A stretch of DNA of 64,000 bases from Pohlia nutans (lineage: Eukaryota > Streptophyta > Bryopsida > Bryales > Mniaceae): contig CM040103.1 of assembly GCA_022496805.1 (NCBI GenBank), forward strand, positions 12,914,001 to 12,978,000. The letters run 5' to 3'. Positions 21,967 through 34,770 of this stretch are shown piece after piece (position 1 is the stretch's first letter; every line of letters starts with the position of its first letter). The notes below the pieces were generated by a model. The model was given only the letters and a program-made list of their open reading frames with translations, was not told the origin of the DNA and ran no database searches. The translations under genes were made by a program, and so were the position numbers.

Positions 21967-22572
21967 GCTCATCCTCAAGGCAAAGTTATTTTTCTTATTG
22001 CTGGGTTATCAAATATTGAATACATAACACTTGCTTTGTTAAAAGTGCACATAACCATATGTGCACTATTTCTTAGTGCCATGTGCACTGCATTTCTGTT
22101 TGCATAGTAACGAGGCATAACATCACAAGGGCCTGCTTCAACATTAGGACAAGTTGTTGCTGCAGTGACAATAAAAGGCTATTGCTGCATCAAAGGCAAA
22201 AGGTTTTTTCGATTAATTTTGGACGGACTACCTAGGTGATAAATTGTTGTTGTCTGTGTCCATGCTAGAATTATCATAACATTCGTCACCTTTGTTAGGA
22301 AGTCCCTTCATGCCTAAGAATATAGAGCGTCAGAGAGAAATTCAAGCCAATCACTTGACTCAATTTTAACTTCACTCTCCTACCAAGAAACATGGAGAGG
22401 CATATTCTCAACCGGCAAGAGGGAACATTCTAAGAGGTTATATAATGTTGTGACATGCTTGATATGAAATAGCAAACCACCATGCACAGTTTACAGCCTC
22501 TGAATTGGATGAGCTGAAATCTCATTAGATCAGTTAATGAATTAATCTCATAGTGTAGTACAGTACAGGTGG
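21967..22572. other. 3' flank of the Ubl-LRR gene
   Basis: Mostly non-coding. The stretch next to 22573 is probably the 3' untranslated region of the minus-strand gene. Confidence 0.4.
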
Positions 22573-25500
22573 TCACCACTTCTGCCATTGCTCTACATCA
22601 GCTCCCTCATCAAAACCACTTGTTGAAACCATAACCTGCATGTCAATCTGCTTGGTGTACTTATCTTTCCTTCGTTTATCAAATTCAGACCAGCCGTCCA
22701 GCTGCAAACACAATGCGCACAATGAGTACTGGATGTGATGCACTAGACCTGCTATGCCTCAAAATTAACAAACAGTTGTTTAGAACTACATACTTTGACC
22801 ATTACAAGCAAACAACGTCATTGAGATTTTCAGAGTGTTACCTCACGAAGATCATCCATTGTCAGTTCATTTGAATGTAAGGAAAGGGTTTGCAGATGAG
22901 CACATTTCCGTAAGATCTCTGGGGGAAAGTCCTTCAACTGATTGCTATCCAAAAACAGTCTCTGCACATACATCAAACTCATGGAACATTAGAAAGGCAG
23001 ACATTGAAAGAAACCCAAATGTGGAACTACCAAAAATTAGGAATAAGTGACCATGTCAAAACTAAAGAGGATGTAAGTTACCATCAGCCTAAAGAACTAT
23101 AAATAAGGCACACTAAGCCCATGCAGGGTGCAACGTCCAGACCGCATGCAGGATATTATCATCCTGTACCAGGTCGCTTTCATAATCAACAGTTTTTGCA
23201 CGGTGGACCTTCAAGTTGACATGAACTAACCAACAGGACAAGGTTAAAAGACTTACCTTCAAATATATCATCTGACTCCAAGATGCAGGAATGGACATCA
23301 ACCGATTTCCAGTCAGGTTTATCTGCATCAGAAACACAGTTGAAAAATCACCTTCATAATGGTCCACGTCATACAACTCCGTGGAGATTGGAACACAACA
23401 CGTATGATATGGGAAGTAAAGCTAATTTCTTCACCTCTGAAAGCTGTATACACTTGCCGAGGCTTGGAGGTACATCCTGAATGCTGCACAAATAACCAAA
23501 ACTAGTCAGCAGCAACGAAGGGCCTGGATGCATAGCAATGGAAATTTCATCTGTGTCAATTGATACACGGTGCATTCTCTTATGTGCGCCTAAGCTGCCG
23601 TCCTATAAAAGTCAAGATCAATCACACTCACCAGTTATAACTCAGATCGAGCTTCTCAAGTAACATCAAGTTACCAATTTCATTGGGAACAGATGTCAGT
23701 TGATTGTTTGCAGCACTGAAGCATCTCAGAGAAGTGAGTAGTCCAATCTCTGGAGGGATGGTACTCAATCTGGCATGCGGATTTAACAAACTAGGATTAG
23801 TGATCCGCATTCTGATCGTGTTAGCCCTCAGATGTCGCATATGCAAAAAGATAATCAACAGTCGATTGAAAAACCAATAACCTGTCTTAGTGGCAACGGT
23901 ACGGTATTGAGCTCAAATATAAGAGAAGACCAAATATGAACAAAGAATACACTTGACAACCTCTTGTGATATACAACCGCTTCAGCCCTCAAAAAAATAA
24001 AATAACAAAGAAAGTAATAAAACGAAAAAATATAGAGAAAAGAAGGTACTGACAAGTTGTGATCAAGGGCAAGCACCGATAGCTGGCTCAGTGAGAACAA
24101 GCTTTGCCAACTGACAGTGTCACTTCTCAGTTGGTTGCTAGACAAACGCAATCTCTACAATTCCACCATATCAGGTAACAGAGAATTCAGAAGCTTAGCG
24201 AATGACGATAATAGATACATTAAATATGTACTAGAGCAAGAAACGTATATACCATTTACCCAAGAACACAAAAGATTCAGAAATAAGACCTACAATCATT
24301 AAAGTCTCGACACAAACAGAGGTCTTTGTTAGCATACTTGCAAATTCGTCAAACCCTTGATATCAGAAGGAAAGGCCGATAAGCGATTCCCACCAATATC
24401 CAATACCCGCACACCCGACTGTAGAGTCCAAACCGCAGCTGGAACATTCTATACATTCCTTGCAGCCATGCACACCTGAGGATCAGTTAGGGTCATCTGA
24501 CTTGGCGTGTTGTTAAAAAGGAAGGGGATGATTCATGGCTACATGTATGGACACTTTGCAATTTACAAGTTATCATGGTTAATTTCACAAATTAACATTG
24601 TGTAAATGCGAAGGTCCTAGCTTCTGTCGTCACAGACTAAAAGGTAGTTTCCCCATTCCCGTGGCTTTCAGCTGATGAGTGTGTTTGCACTAAAATACGT
24701 TTTATTTGGATACCGTATGAATAAGTTCCGAATTTTTGGAAGTTTTGTATATAGATTTCCCAAAAGTGTCTGATTTTGTGACTCTTCAGCTGTTGTGCAT
24801 TTACTCAAGTACAGATCTAATTTTAGCCTGCCCACGGGAACAAGGAAACTACCTTATAGAGCCTTAAAAAAAGGCTCCCGAAAGTAATTGCAAAAAACTC
24901 GTCAAAAATCTAGTTCGCCTTACCACTAAAGAGAGAGTCGCGCAATCTCAAAATCAATAAAAAGGGGAACTCATTGACTGTGACTTGTTCGCAGAAACTA
25001 GAATGTAATCAAAAGGAGGGTGGGACCAGTTCTTCACACCTGCAACTCACTACCTCGAAGAGAAACTACACCAGTCAGTTTCCAAGCCTTTAATCTGCTC
25101 TCCTCGACTTGCGTAGGCTTCAGAGAAATCTGCTTGAATGGTGAAGAGCTGCTCTTGGGAGGCGAAGTCTTCCTCTTGGTTGGTGAGGCACTTCTAACAG
25201 GAAACTGCAGCCACGCAGCACGGGGCTTGATTACAGAAACCACGCATAAATCATGGACTTAAATCTGTTCACACATGTTCATAGGCTTTAAAATTGTTCA
25301 GGTCCATATGCTACTATGTAAGCGGCATCCATTCACAGGAGATGAATTATGAATTTAGAACTTACCCTACTCTGAAAGCCTTGCGCAGCCATCAACATGA
25401 TCTTGGAGCCATTTGTTAAGCGAGCGTTCTTCAGCGTCAATTCCGGTGTCAACACTTTCCCTGCAGAGAATTCAGAGTCCGATCATCCTATCTAGATAAA

Positions 25501-26408
25501 TTGGCCCCTTAAATGTCAGAGATGACCTGTGAGGTCGCCTGGAGCCAAACTAAAACCCTCCTTCAATTTTCTCTAAAGTCAATATCACTTTAAATGTTCT
25601 AAAAATGACCAGTGCCATATGACCGTTTCGTTTCTGGATTTTCAAATTTTGTGAAAATGACCTATATCCAGTAGATATTACTGTTTCAAATCTCAATGTT
25701 TTCGGACCATCTAGAAGTCCTTAAACCTTTTTGTTCAAATATGATGGTTTTCATTTTTAAGTTCTTCAAATGCATCTCTCCACGTTTGTGATTCAAAAAA
25801 ATTTAATTCAAATTCATCAAGACAATAAAAAAATATTAAAAAAATTTGAACGTTAGTTTCAGGTGACTCACGGACATAATTCAATAATCAAGTCAATTGA
25901 CATATATTTTAGGTTTTTTGAAATCATCTTGGCACAATGTGGAAAAGAGATGAAAATAACACATAAAAATGAGAAAAAAATGCATGACGTTCAAGGGTTA
26001 ATCCCAGACATTGACAGAGACGGACTCTCATCAACTAATAAAATGCCTCTTCAACTGACGATCTAGCGATAGATAATCCGGTTATAAAAAAAATAACCAA
26101 TTCCGAAATGCAACCAAAATTGTGACAATTCAAATGCATGGTCACTAGAGGATTTTGATAAGAAGATGAAAGCTTGGATTCTTCAATTTAAAATATTAAA
26201 AGAAATCACAAGAAACATACAAGAAATTACAAAAAACTTAAACTCAATCACCTTTAAAAATCAGCTTCTGAACACGAGGCAACACATCAGTAGCTGTCTG
26301 CAGCTGCTGCATCAGATCGCTCACTTTGGACGACGCCGGCAACGACATCGCAATGTTCTTCACTCCGAATTTGATGGTAAGATTCATCGTTTCGCCCGCC
26401 TTCTCCAT
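22573..26408 (-). CDS. Ubiquitin-like plus leucine-rich-repeat protein (At2g30105-like)
   Basis: Ten exons with consensus splice sites and consistent phases: 26408-26252, 25460-25366, 25204-25040, 24448-24338, 24154-24054, 23769-23632, 23483-23435, 23322-23257, 22961-22842, 22701-22573. They encode 376 aa. Residues 8-84 form a ubiquitin-like fold (MNLTIKFGVKNIAMSLP, then KVSDLMQQL and QKLIFKGKVL). A Ser/Pro/Lys-rich linker follows, and LRRs start at about 140 (LDIGGNRLSAFPSDIKGLTN, IPPEIGLLTSLRCFS, VPNEIGNLMLLEKLDLSYN). The C-terminal cap is LDGWSEFDKRRKDKY. This domain pair and length match the plant family 'LRR repeats and ubiquitin-like domain-containing protein'. The biochemical role is not established; an adaptor role is only inference. 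The start was chosen as the first ATG of the open exon. A telo-box lies upstream. Confidence 0.93.
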
Positions 26409-26560
26409 CTCGCGATTCTTCCAACCAGCCAAAACTCCTAAAAAAATTTACAAGCGAACAGGTTGCAAGAGGGAGAAACGACCTTAAAATGTGCTATTGC
26501 AATTGTGAAACAACAACACGGATGACTCACAAATTCACGATGGGAAAACATGAGTGATCT

Positions 26561-26577
26561 GAAACCCTAAAACCCTG
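26561..26577 (-). promoter_or_regulatory. Telo-box-like element upstream of the Ubl-LRR gene
   Basis: GAAACCCTAAAACCCTG contains AAACCCTAA, the telo-box found in many plant housekeeping promoters and 5' leaders. It lies about 155 bp upstream of the start codon. Confidence 0.5.
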
Positions 26578-26703
26578 AGCTCTGCCGAAGGTGCGTGACT
26601 AATGCAGAAGACCAGTCTCGACTCGCAGTGTGAAAAGGGCTTTGAGATCACAATAATAATTTGGGACCCAAATTACTTGGCACTTCGTTAATAATTTATA
26701 ATA

Positions 26704-27124
26704 CTCCTTCCGTCCCATGATAGATGATGCTTCGTAGTAAATATTAAATTCCCAAATTGCTTTATGCAAATCCTTAAGTAAATTTTGAAGGTGTTGTTTT
26801 CCAAATTCCAACAAAGCAAAATTGCAAGACAAATGTGCAAGAGTATTTTTTGTGTGTGTGAAACTTGTCTTTATACTGTACATATGCAAATCCCAAAAAA
26901 CATATGAGTTATTTAAAATCAATGTTAGCATATGCTCCTTGCATCAAAGAACACTCTAACGAACATCACCATGTTGCCACATGCCACAAATACCATACCT
27001 CTACAATATAATATTGCTTCGATAAACAACTATTTTGAAAATAAAAACTTATTGTATTTAGGGATTTGATGAAATCACTTAATTTTATTTTCCAAAAGTA
27101 TCATCTATAATGGGATGGAGGGAG
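26704..27124. mobile_element. Stowaway MITE (CTCCCTCCGTCCCA type), 421 bp
   Basis: TA duplications at 26702-26703 and 27125-27126 flank CTCCTTCCGTCCCATGATAG and CTATAATGGGATGGAGGGAG. This is the classic plant Stowaway/mariner-type terminus. It lies just upstream of the Ubl-LRR gene. Confidence 0.9.
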
Positions 27125-27230
27125 TATTACATAAATAAAGCCTCACAATAAAAGGTTCAACTATAAAGAAAAAGAAGGTTCAACTATGAAGTTTCGACTT
27201 TGAAAATTCATAACCGATTCACAAATTTAA

Positions 27231-28086
27231 CCCTTAACTTCCTGGGCGACCCAAAATGGGTCGCTCTATTTTTAGAACTGTAAATATCTTGAGGAAGGAG
27301 TGCCCGAATGATTCAAAATTTGGGCCAATTTTGTGTAGAAACGAGTTAGCTATCCAATGGTGTAGTCTGATTTGGAGAAATGCACATTGTCAATTTTACA
27401 AAAATCCACAAGTGTTGGGTGGTCACAAAACTGAGGAGGAAAAGTCAACAAAAGAGAGTGACGGGTGAATGACGAGCTGCCACGTATTCCAATTGGGCAG
27501 GGCGGCTTGTGGGTGGGTGTAGGTACTAAAATGCAAATCTTGCACTTGGATTTCACCTTTTTCCAAAATTCTTTTTCCTACTATATGTGTTCTTTTGTGT
27601 ACTTTCAACTTACCGTGTCTGATTTTGCAATGGAAGATCAGATTTGTAGGAATTTGTAAGATTTCTTTCAAAGTCACAAGTGAACTAGTAAAAAGTGGAT
27701 GTCATGTCAAGGCCTCTTTCTCACTCATTGTTTATCCTTAAAATACAATACTTGTTGTCATGCGTAGGGAACTTGATTATCTTCAGAATTCCAGACGGCA
27801 CCAACTTTCTAAAATAGTATGTGCCCAAGAGAGTTGGTCAAAGCTCATTTTCAGCAGTGAGAAAACAGTGAATTTCTCGGAGTACCCTTCACTTTTATGT
27901 CCCATCCAAGCAACCTATAACTCAGATTGACTCTAAACTTTGTAAAGATGAAGGTGACTTGCATATCTACAAGATCTTACGGTTGATTTTGTAAAAAAGT
28001 GAAGAACATAAGTTTGAGCAACATGTATCCCTGACCAAAAAAATTAGGGTCCAAAACGCGCTGAAAATGGTTTAGGAAGTTAAGGG
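27231..28086. mobile_element. TTAA-flanked element, 856 bp
   Basis: TTAA 27227-27230 then CCCTTAACTTCCTGGGCG, with the subterminal palindrome GCGACCCAAAATGGGTCGC. The right end GGAAGTTAAGGG precedes TTAA 28087-28090, which is shared with the next element. Frames inside are short and show no transposase motif. Confidence 0.75.
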
Positions 28087-28090
28087 TTAA

Positions 28091-28538
28091 CTGTGATCTT
28101 CAAAAAAAAGTCATCAAAAAATTTTGTGGAACAATGTGGCATGAAAGACAGCATAAAATTTTCACAAATCATCCCTTTTTAATCGGATCACGCATGCATG
28201 AGTTGTACTCCCTTTTTCATAGTTCCTGGTGTGACAAAACAATTTTATTGTTAGAGTCAAGTTTTTAGGGTTTTCTGGTTTTTTGTTTTGTCCGCTTCAT
28301 GAAGTTTTGCTTAACTTGTTAGAATGTTTTGTGTACACCTGCATGTAGCTATGGCTGGACTAGAGGATGAAGCGGCTGCTGATGATGCCAACGACTTGAA
28401 GCTCCTTCACTCTAACTTCCCCATAAAAAATTCAGTGACAAATCCACACGGCAAAAAGTGCATGATGAATGAAAAAAGAGAGTTTAAATCTGTCCATTGT
28501 CCAAAAACAGGACATGGAGTTAAACATGTGTTTAGAGG
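28091..28538. mobile_element. TTAA-type element carrying a captured gene fragment
   Basis: The flanks of the captured piece (28091-28197 and 28414-28538) match 12145-12571 in reverse complement. Left blocks include TTCACAAATCATCCCTTTTT and GATCACGCATGCATGAG. Right blocks include AACTTCCCCATAAAAAATTC and CCACACGGCAAAAAGTGCAT. The right end GTGTTTAGAGG precedes TTAA 28539-28542. The left TTAA (28087-28090) is shared with the preceding element. Confidence 0.75.
28198..28413 (+). pseudogene. Captured fragment of the gene at 62.36 kb
   Basis: This 216-bp stretch is about 96% identical by eye to 62212-62426. It contains the end of the donor gene's first intron, the CATGTAG acceptor, the ATG and 21 codons (MAGLEDEAAADDANDLKLLH plus S). 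After that it runs straight into element sequence. Because intron DNA is included, the copy was made at the DNA level rather than from a spliced transcript. The frame ends in element-derived sequence, so it is a non-functional fragment unless transcribed as a regulatory RNA. Confidence 0.9.
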
Positions 28539-28542
28539 TTAA

Positions 28543-29185
28543 ACACATGGAGCCCAAGGTACGTTTAGGGGATAAATGTGGAGAGATGATGCACGTAACG
28601 GCTTCTATAGCTTCTTTAATGAAAAGAATGATAAAAGAGACAGTGAACACTCCTCATCATACAATAACCACCTTGATATGATTAGAAATTGACAACAAGC
28701 GAGTTTAGGGTTTCAAATCATGCAATGTTCATGTTTCTGGCTCCTTTGAATGGAAGTCAGTGTTCAAGTCTGAATACTGAGCGGCCAGCTTAGAAAGAAC
28801 CCAGGTTGAGATTTGTTTTGTCCTCAACGGTTATGGCAAATGACATACAACAAAAGCTCACGAACAATGACGATTATGTGTACTCGTGACATCATAAATC
28901 AAACAATGTACTGAACATAACCTGAGGTACCAAAAGCTTCAGAAGATTTCAAGTGCACCCACGACCAGACGACCACCCTGACAACCAAGAGTACAGGGTC
29001 GGCAAATCAAAATTAAAATTATTTGGGAAATTATTTTTTCAATTGTTTCTGAATAGTGGAAAAGAGTCTTGTTGAATGTATATATGACACAATATACGAC
29101 ATCCACCAATATAAAATCTACAATATATAATATCAAATTAAATTATTTGATGGGAATGGGTTGAGTGTGGTACTCTCACTTCTCT
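28543..29185. other. Intergenic DNA with a TACCGTA-family trace
   Basis: Around 28975-29040 the sequence GTACAGGGTCGGCAAATC resembles the end of the 8711-9036 element. No gene is seen. Confidence 0.4.
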
Positions 29186-29262
29186 CACTATTAGAAAAGG
29201 TGGTGCTCCCAAAGGAGATGCCCACGCAAATCCATTGTGCATACGTGGAATTGGGCACCACA
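29186..29262. mobile_element. Left fragment of the 120-bp CACTA-like MITE
   Basis: CACTATTAGAAAAGGTGGTG onward matches 1400-1480. It is interrupted after GGGCACCACA by the next repeat. Confidence 0.65.
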
Positions 29263-30633
29263 TGGGGGGGAGCTCAATTCAGTTGAGTTGAACTTAGCCA
29301 GTTGAGATTTTCAACTATTAATTGAGAGTTTTCAACTAAACTGTAGGCCGCACAGGTGGTTGAGTTTAATCAATTTAGTTAAAAAATTTCAACCCGAGTT
29401 TGAATGTTTTTCAACTGTAGGCCGCATGAGAAAACCAGTTGAAAATAAAGTGATGGATGAGAATTCATAATCAATCAATGCACCCTTAAACCTTTTATTC
29501 ATAAAGATCATTTAATTGCACTTATTAGTTAGTGTATGAACCTAGGCCATCTCACTTTTTAATTTGTACTTAATTAAATAAATTATTTGAAAGCCATATT
29601 CAAATGAATAAGAATGTATTGTTATAATTTGGCATATAATTCATTATTTTGGAATATAATAATATGTTTTAAAACAAATTAGATTGATTTTTAAAAATTA
29701 CAATATTTTGATGCAAATTAACCTATTTTTTTATAAATTGGATTATTTTTAAAATTTTATTGTTTTTTCATAAATTATATTATCAAGAAATTAATTGGAT
29801 TATTTTTACACAAATTGGATTGTTGAGACATAGATTATATTATTTTATATAAATTGGATAATTTTAACACAATTTGTATTATTCAAACTTGATCGCTTTG
29901 TCTTCAAAACATAAAATCTACAATTCAATCTAGATTCATGTAAGGGAGGAAGAGAAAACAAATGTGTATATTTTAAAACACAAATGTATACAATTGGTAC
30001 ATGTAAGTGGTGGTATGAAATACTTAATAATTTTAAACATATATATACATGAACCTTACTGAACATTATTGCACCTTACTTGCACATTACTGAAAATACC
30101 TTAACTGAAAATAATATATATTTTGTGTATATAAAATAATATATATTTTATGTATATAAAATAATATATATTTTGTGTATATAAAATAATATATATTTTG
30201 TGTATACCTATACCTTCAAGATAGCTAGCAGTCAATTTCAATAGCTGTAGCACTACGCAGATATTGAAAACTGAATATCTAAATAAAAATAAATTGGATT
30301 AGCCCCTCGCCCCAAATTATTTATAAACTAGATTACGGAAAATGGGGGGGAGCATTTTCCGTAAGCATGAGAGAAATCATCCAATCTTCCGTACGCATGA
30401 GAAAAAAACTTCACTCAACGGCGGGGGAGCACTGTTGAGTTTCGTATTGTAATTTTCAAGTGTGGTGTGGGGGACCACAATGGAGAAATTTTCTCTCTTG
30501 GGGGACCACGCTTGAGTATTTTTCTCCCAGTTCAACTATGCCTCCCTATGCGGCCCCTATTTGAAATTAATGTCAACTGGAAAGCACCTCAAGTTTCAAC
30601 TGAACGGCCCTGTGTAGCCCCCCGCTCCCCATT
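29263..30633. mobile_element. Putative composite non-autonomous element
   Basis: The left edge TGGGGGGGAGCTCAATTCAG and the right edge CTGAACGGCCC...CCCCCCGCTCCCCA are loosely inverted (G-rich ends plus TTCAGTTGA). A second G-rich edge with its own short inverted region is at about 30342-30450. The interior is AT-rich and non-coding. Confidence 0.4.
30107..30206. repeat. Tandem AT-rich repeat, about 26 bp x 4
   Basis: AATAATATATATTTTGTGTA-type units followed by TATAAA repeat four times with a single-base variant. Confidence 0.9.
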
Positions 30634-32887
30634 ATATTAAAATCTATGAAACAAATGAAATGATATTTTATTCCATCCAGGTTTAACCACTTCATCCGAA
30701 GTATTCATAATGTATCTGAGGGAGATGCTCTTACTGCTAATTGAATACATGTCTAGGAAGATTAACGGTTACAAATCAGTGGCCCTGAAGCTATTGCAGA
30801 TGCATGCATAATAGGTGCCATAAAGTGCACACAATTGACTTGCTACATGACATCCTGTTCATATTACTAAGCTTAAATCAATGAGACATTCAGTTTACGT
30901 CAAAGCAGCCTCACTCATTATCAATCACACTTGATTACAATGATTGGTCTTACAACAGGAAGTTAATACAAGTGTTTATGACTTGTTTAGGCCTGCGCAG
31001 TGTTTTTTATTTCATTTTTTCGGTACTGCAGAAAGCAATCTTCAATGATGATGCTATTTCCATCCACACATATGGATGAAGATTATTTTTCATCCAAATA
31101 GCAACATCATTACTAATTTTCATAGCACTTGTGAGATTTTATCCACCACATGGATAAATAGAAACTTTGGTCCTCTTTTGAGGTTGGCTTGAAACAAATG
31201 TTTGTTTGATCCACCTATGGAATAATGTCCACCAAACAAAGAACCATTGGTGTAAGTCTAATCCCCTCCTTTTTCATTCACTACGAACAAGGGGATCTCT
31301 TGAGAAGTATGTCTATGAATAAGAACTAACTTTTGAGCTAATCATTTTCCAAAATAAAACATTAATTAATGAGTACATTGTGTAATTTAATCAATAAAGA
31401 ACTAACCATAGTTTTAAATCTTTCATTTTGTATGGTTTATTTGGTTACTATAGTTGACATGTAATATCAAATTCGCATGTTTTTTTAGATGAATATGTAC
31501 ATACTATTTATTTAAAATTATTGGTGAATTTTTGAAATTATTGTGATTTTTGGAAGCAAAACGAGCATAAATAAAATAAAAATCTTATTAATTACAAATT
31601 ACATTAAAGAAAGAAGTTAAATTTTTATTAGAATTATAGACTACAATGAAAATAATTGGAGTGCTAATCATGTTAAAAAAACCTTGTCAACTTTGTAGAA
31701 ATTTTGAAAAAAGCCCAACATCATGTTGAAACCCAGATGATACACCCTTCACTTATAATTGTTGTGAATCATTAGATTTTAAAATGTTTTCAAAGTTTAA
31801 ACATAAACTAAAAATTAGAGTTGATGATCTACATGACTTTTTGAATTAAGTTCAAATGTGAAATAGATCACCTTGATAGCCACATTTGTGTTTCCAATAT
31901 ATACAATCAAACATTTCTCAATACATTGAACGATATTGATGATTTTGGCTTTAATGAGCCACCAAAATTCATGAACTTGTTAATTTGACAAGTCTTTTGA
32001 ACATTCTATTGATTGATTCTTCATAAATGTAATTACTGTATCTAAGAAATTGGGTGAAAAAAGAATAAAATGTGTAAGATTTATGGATGAGGAATGAATC
32101 AACCACATGTGTGTTGGTCATTTAGATGTTAAGCACAACCCATGCAAAGCTTTATCTTTGGTTGCTAGTTCATCAAAGGTCGTAAAAGTTGTTATAGAAG
32201 TTTTCAAGACATAAATTCTCATTTATATATTTTGTAGTAAGTGAACTGTATGTTTCATGACATGATTCAATTCAACTGCACTAATTTGATTATATCATTT
32301 GCAACCATTTAATATGAGGAGGGCTTATTTGAGAAGAGGAAGAGTCTATGGGACTATGCATTTTGCTCGTGCATAGTGCCCCCCTCCCACTCCATTTGCA
32401 CTACATAGTACCCCTTCCACATACAGTGAGTTGGAAACTTCAAAAGCACACTCCAAATCTGAAAGGCCTTGGTTATTTTGTACGGCTCATGCTAATCCAT
32501 TTTCATCATGCAATGACTCTTGAACATTGAAAATGCCTCCTTCCTCCCCTCCTCCCTTTAACTCCAATCTTGGATAGTGCTGATAGCCACCACTTTATTG
32601 TGGCAATTTGAGATGTTCTTCTCATTCTTTAGCGTTTGTAAGAAGTTATCTCAAAGTTTGCTACATTCTCCATTGTTTTTGGTAGTCAAATAAGAAATAC
32701 AATAATGCAGGCACTTCTTTCTTCTTTCTAGTCTATACTTAGAACACTTACGTATAACCCTTATCGTAACCAACATAGAGATGTGCTAAAAAAGATCCAT
32801 TCCATATAAAGGAAATGTCTAAAAAGCAATTCAACTTTAAATTTGATTAAAATTGCACTTTTAGAATGATAAAAAATAATGAGAGAT
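30634..32887. other. AT-rich intergenic DNA
   Basis: A short foldback (ATGATGATGCTATTT near 31045 with AAATAGCAACATCAT near 31096) is the only structure I can define. No supported gene. Confidence 0.45.
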
Positions 32888-32891
32888 TTAA

Positions 32892-33540
32892 TCCCTAAAT
32901 GCTCAAGGGAGGTGTCCCACCCAAAACTACCTCATTTTGGTTATTTTCATTAACGATCTTGGAATGGATTTTAAAACCCGCTTTTTCACATTCCACTGTA
33001 AGATCTTGTACTCTTAGGCGTTATAAACCATTTCTTAAATTTTCAAAACATTTGATCATACAAATGTCAAGATTATAGCAAATGAAGTTGAAAACTCGAA
33101 ATTTAAGATTTGGATGAATCTAAGTACCGTTGCTTTGATGGGCTCCCAAATCCAATTTTTTTTGAAATAATGTGCTAGTTTTGACCAAACTCAAGAAGAG
33201 GTACTTAATAAGATGTATGACTCAACTTTTATAATTTTGTTCCCATCTTTAACAGAAACTGCTGGCAGACCACTCTCAAGTGGCGCATTCAAAGCCAGGA
33301 CTCTTTCCTCTTTTAGCATTTTGTCAAAGACCCTGTAATGGGCGGGGATACAAAGGATAGCAAGAGATTTTGGCCAAATTGAATTATCCTTTCAATTCTT
33401 ATTTAATTGGAAGAACCCACAACTCATGACATGTAACCCATTTGAGTTGGAAAAAAGTTCCTTTGAAGTGCCCAATGAATCTCAATGTCACTTCTTTGCG
33501 CGTGGATTTTTTAACTGAATTATACATGAATTCACACCTT
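32892..33540. mobile_element. TTAA-type element, right end undefined
   Basis: TTAA 32888-32891 then TCCCTAAATGCTCAAGGGAG. The interior is related, in inverse orientation, to 48570-49151 (shared AAAACTACCTCATTTTGG and TAGCAAGAGATTTTGGC-like blocks). The right limit is approximate. Confidence 0.5.
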
Positions 33541-34770
33541 GGCATGTGGAAAGTGTTCAATCACATATGTACACAATAGCAAATCTATTATATCAAATGC
33601 AGAGTGTCACGACCCCTATGTCACAAAATCCGTCACGTTTTCATCCAAGTTTTACATCCATCAATTATCATCCTATATCTTATTATATATCATTTTCATC
33701 CATTTTCATCCATTTTCCTGTTTTGTTAACTGTTTTCATCTATAATCAAGTTTTTCAATTTCTTTCAGTCAACATTCTTTTGCAATGGAGTCCATATTTC
33801 TTGATCATGTTTATTTAGTTTTGTGTTGCATTGCAACACGAGATTTACTAGTATTTTCTACATACACTGGAATTGTGCAATAATAACAAGTTGAGAGCGT
33901 AATTTATAACCTTGGAATTGTAAAAGATGGACAAAAACAAGAACAAATGAGGCTCTCGTAGGATTTATCGGACTCATGACATTGTCAAACAAGGTGAGTC
34001 AGAAGAATGTTGTAGAATGTTATGTATTCTTCATCTACTCCTGTCACTCCTGTGGGTAGCATATATTTTTTGTTCTAATCAGAAGAGGTGAATAACGTAT
34101 TACAAACAGCAACATGTGCAGAATGCATGTGACATCACACATGATTGCATCTATGACGGAAGAGCTTTGAAGCATAATGCAACATGCACTGATAAAGGCA
34201 TGTGAGTTTTAACATGTACCAGGCATGGCTCTAGTGTATGTTGCCTTTCATTTGGGCATGCAGTGTTTGTTTTTGGAAAATGAGAGTGCCATGTCAGATA
34301 ATAATACTCTATTCTGAAGTGCAGTCCATGACTTTCCGTCCCTGAGTTACCAGTACTACTGCACCCATCAAAAAAATGACCAAAAAAAGTTACCACGTGT
34401 CCGTATTATTCCACAGTGTTGTGTAATTTTAAGGAGACATAACCAAAGAGACAAATCAAATCTGTACACTGGTGTACCAGCGTACCCAGTGCCCTGTACC
34501 CTATGCCGACGTTGTACATTCTTATGAATATCAAAAGTGTAACAGTGATAGGAGGCAACACTCTCTAAGTGGTAACTTATGTATAATATAGTTAGTAGAA
34601 CTACCCTAATGCATTTACCCATTCACAGATGAGCATCCCATGCCCACACGGTAGGAGGAAAATACATTACCACTAGTAGAACATGGTGTCATTTTTCACC
34701 ACATTAAGTAGTGGAAGGGCGTCACAATTGGCTAAAACAGGAGTGTCAGTGACTTCTTCAATGGTGTTGG
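33541..34770. other. Intergenic DNA
   Basis: No gene or element boundary is supported. CACTAGTAGAA at about 34671 may be a CACTA-type end. Confidence 0.35.

Noticed and set aside
30107..30206. CRISPR-like array
   Set aside because: Units are contiguous, AT-only tandem repeats without unique spacers, in a eukaryotic genome.
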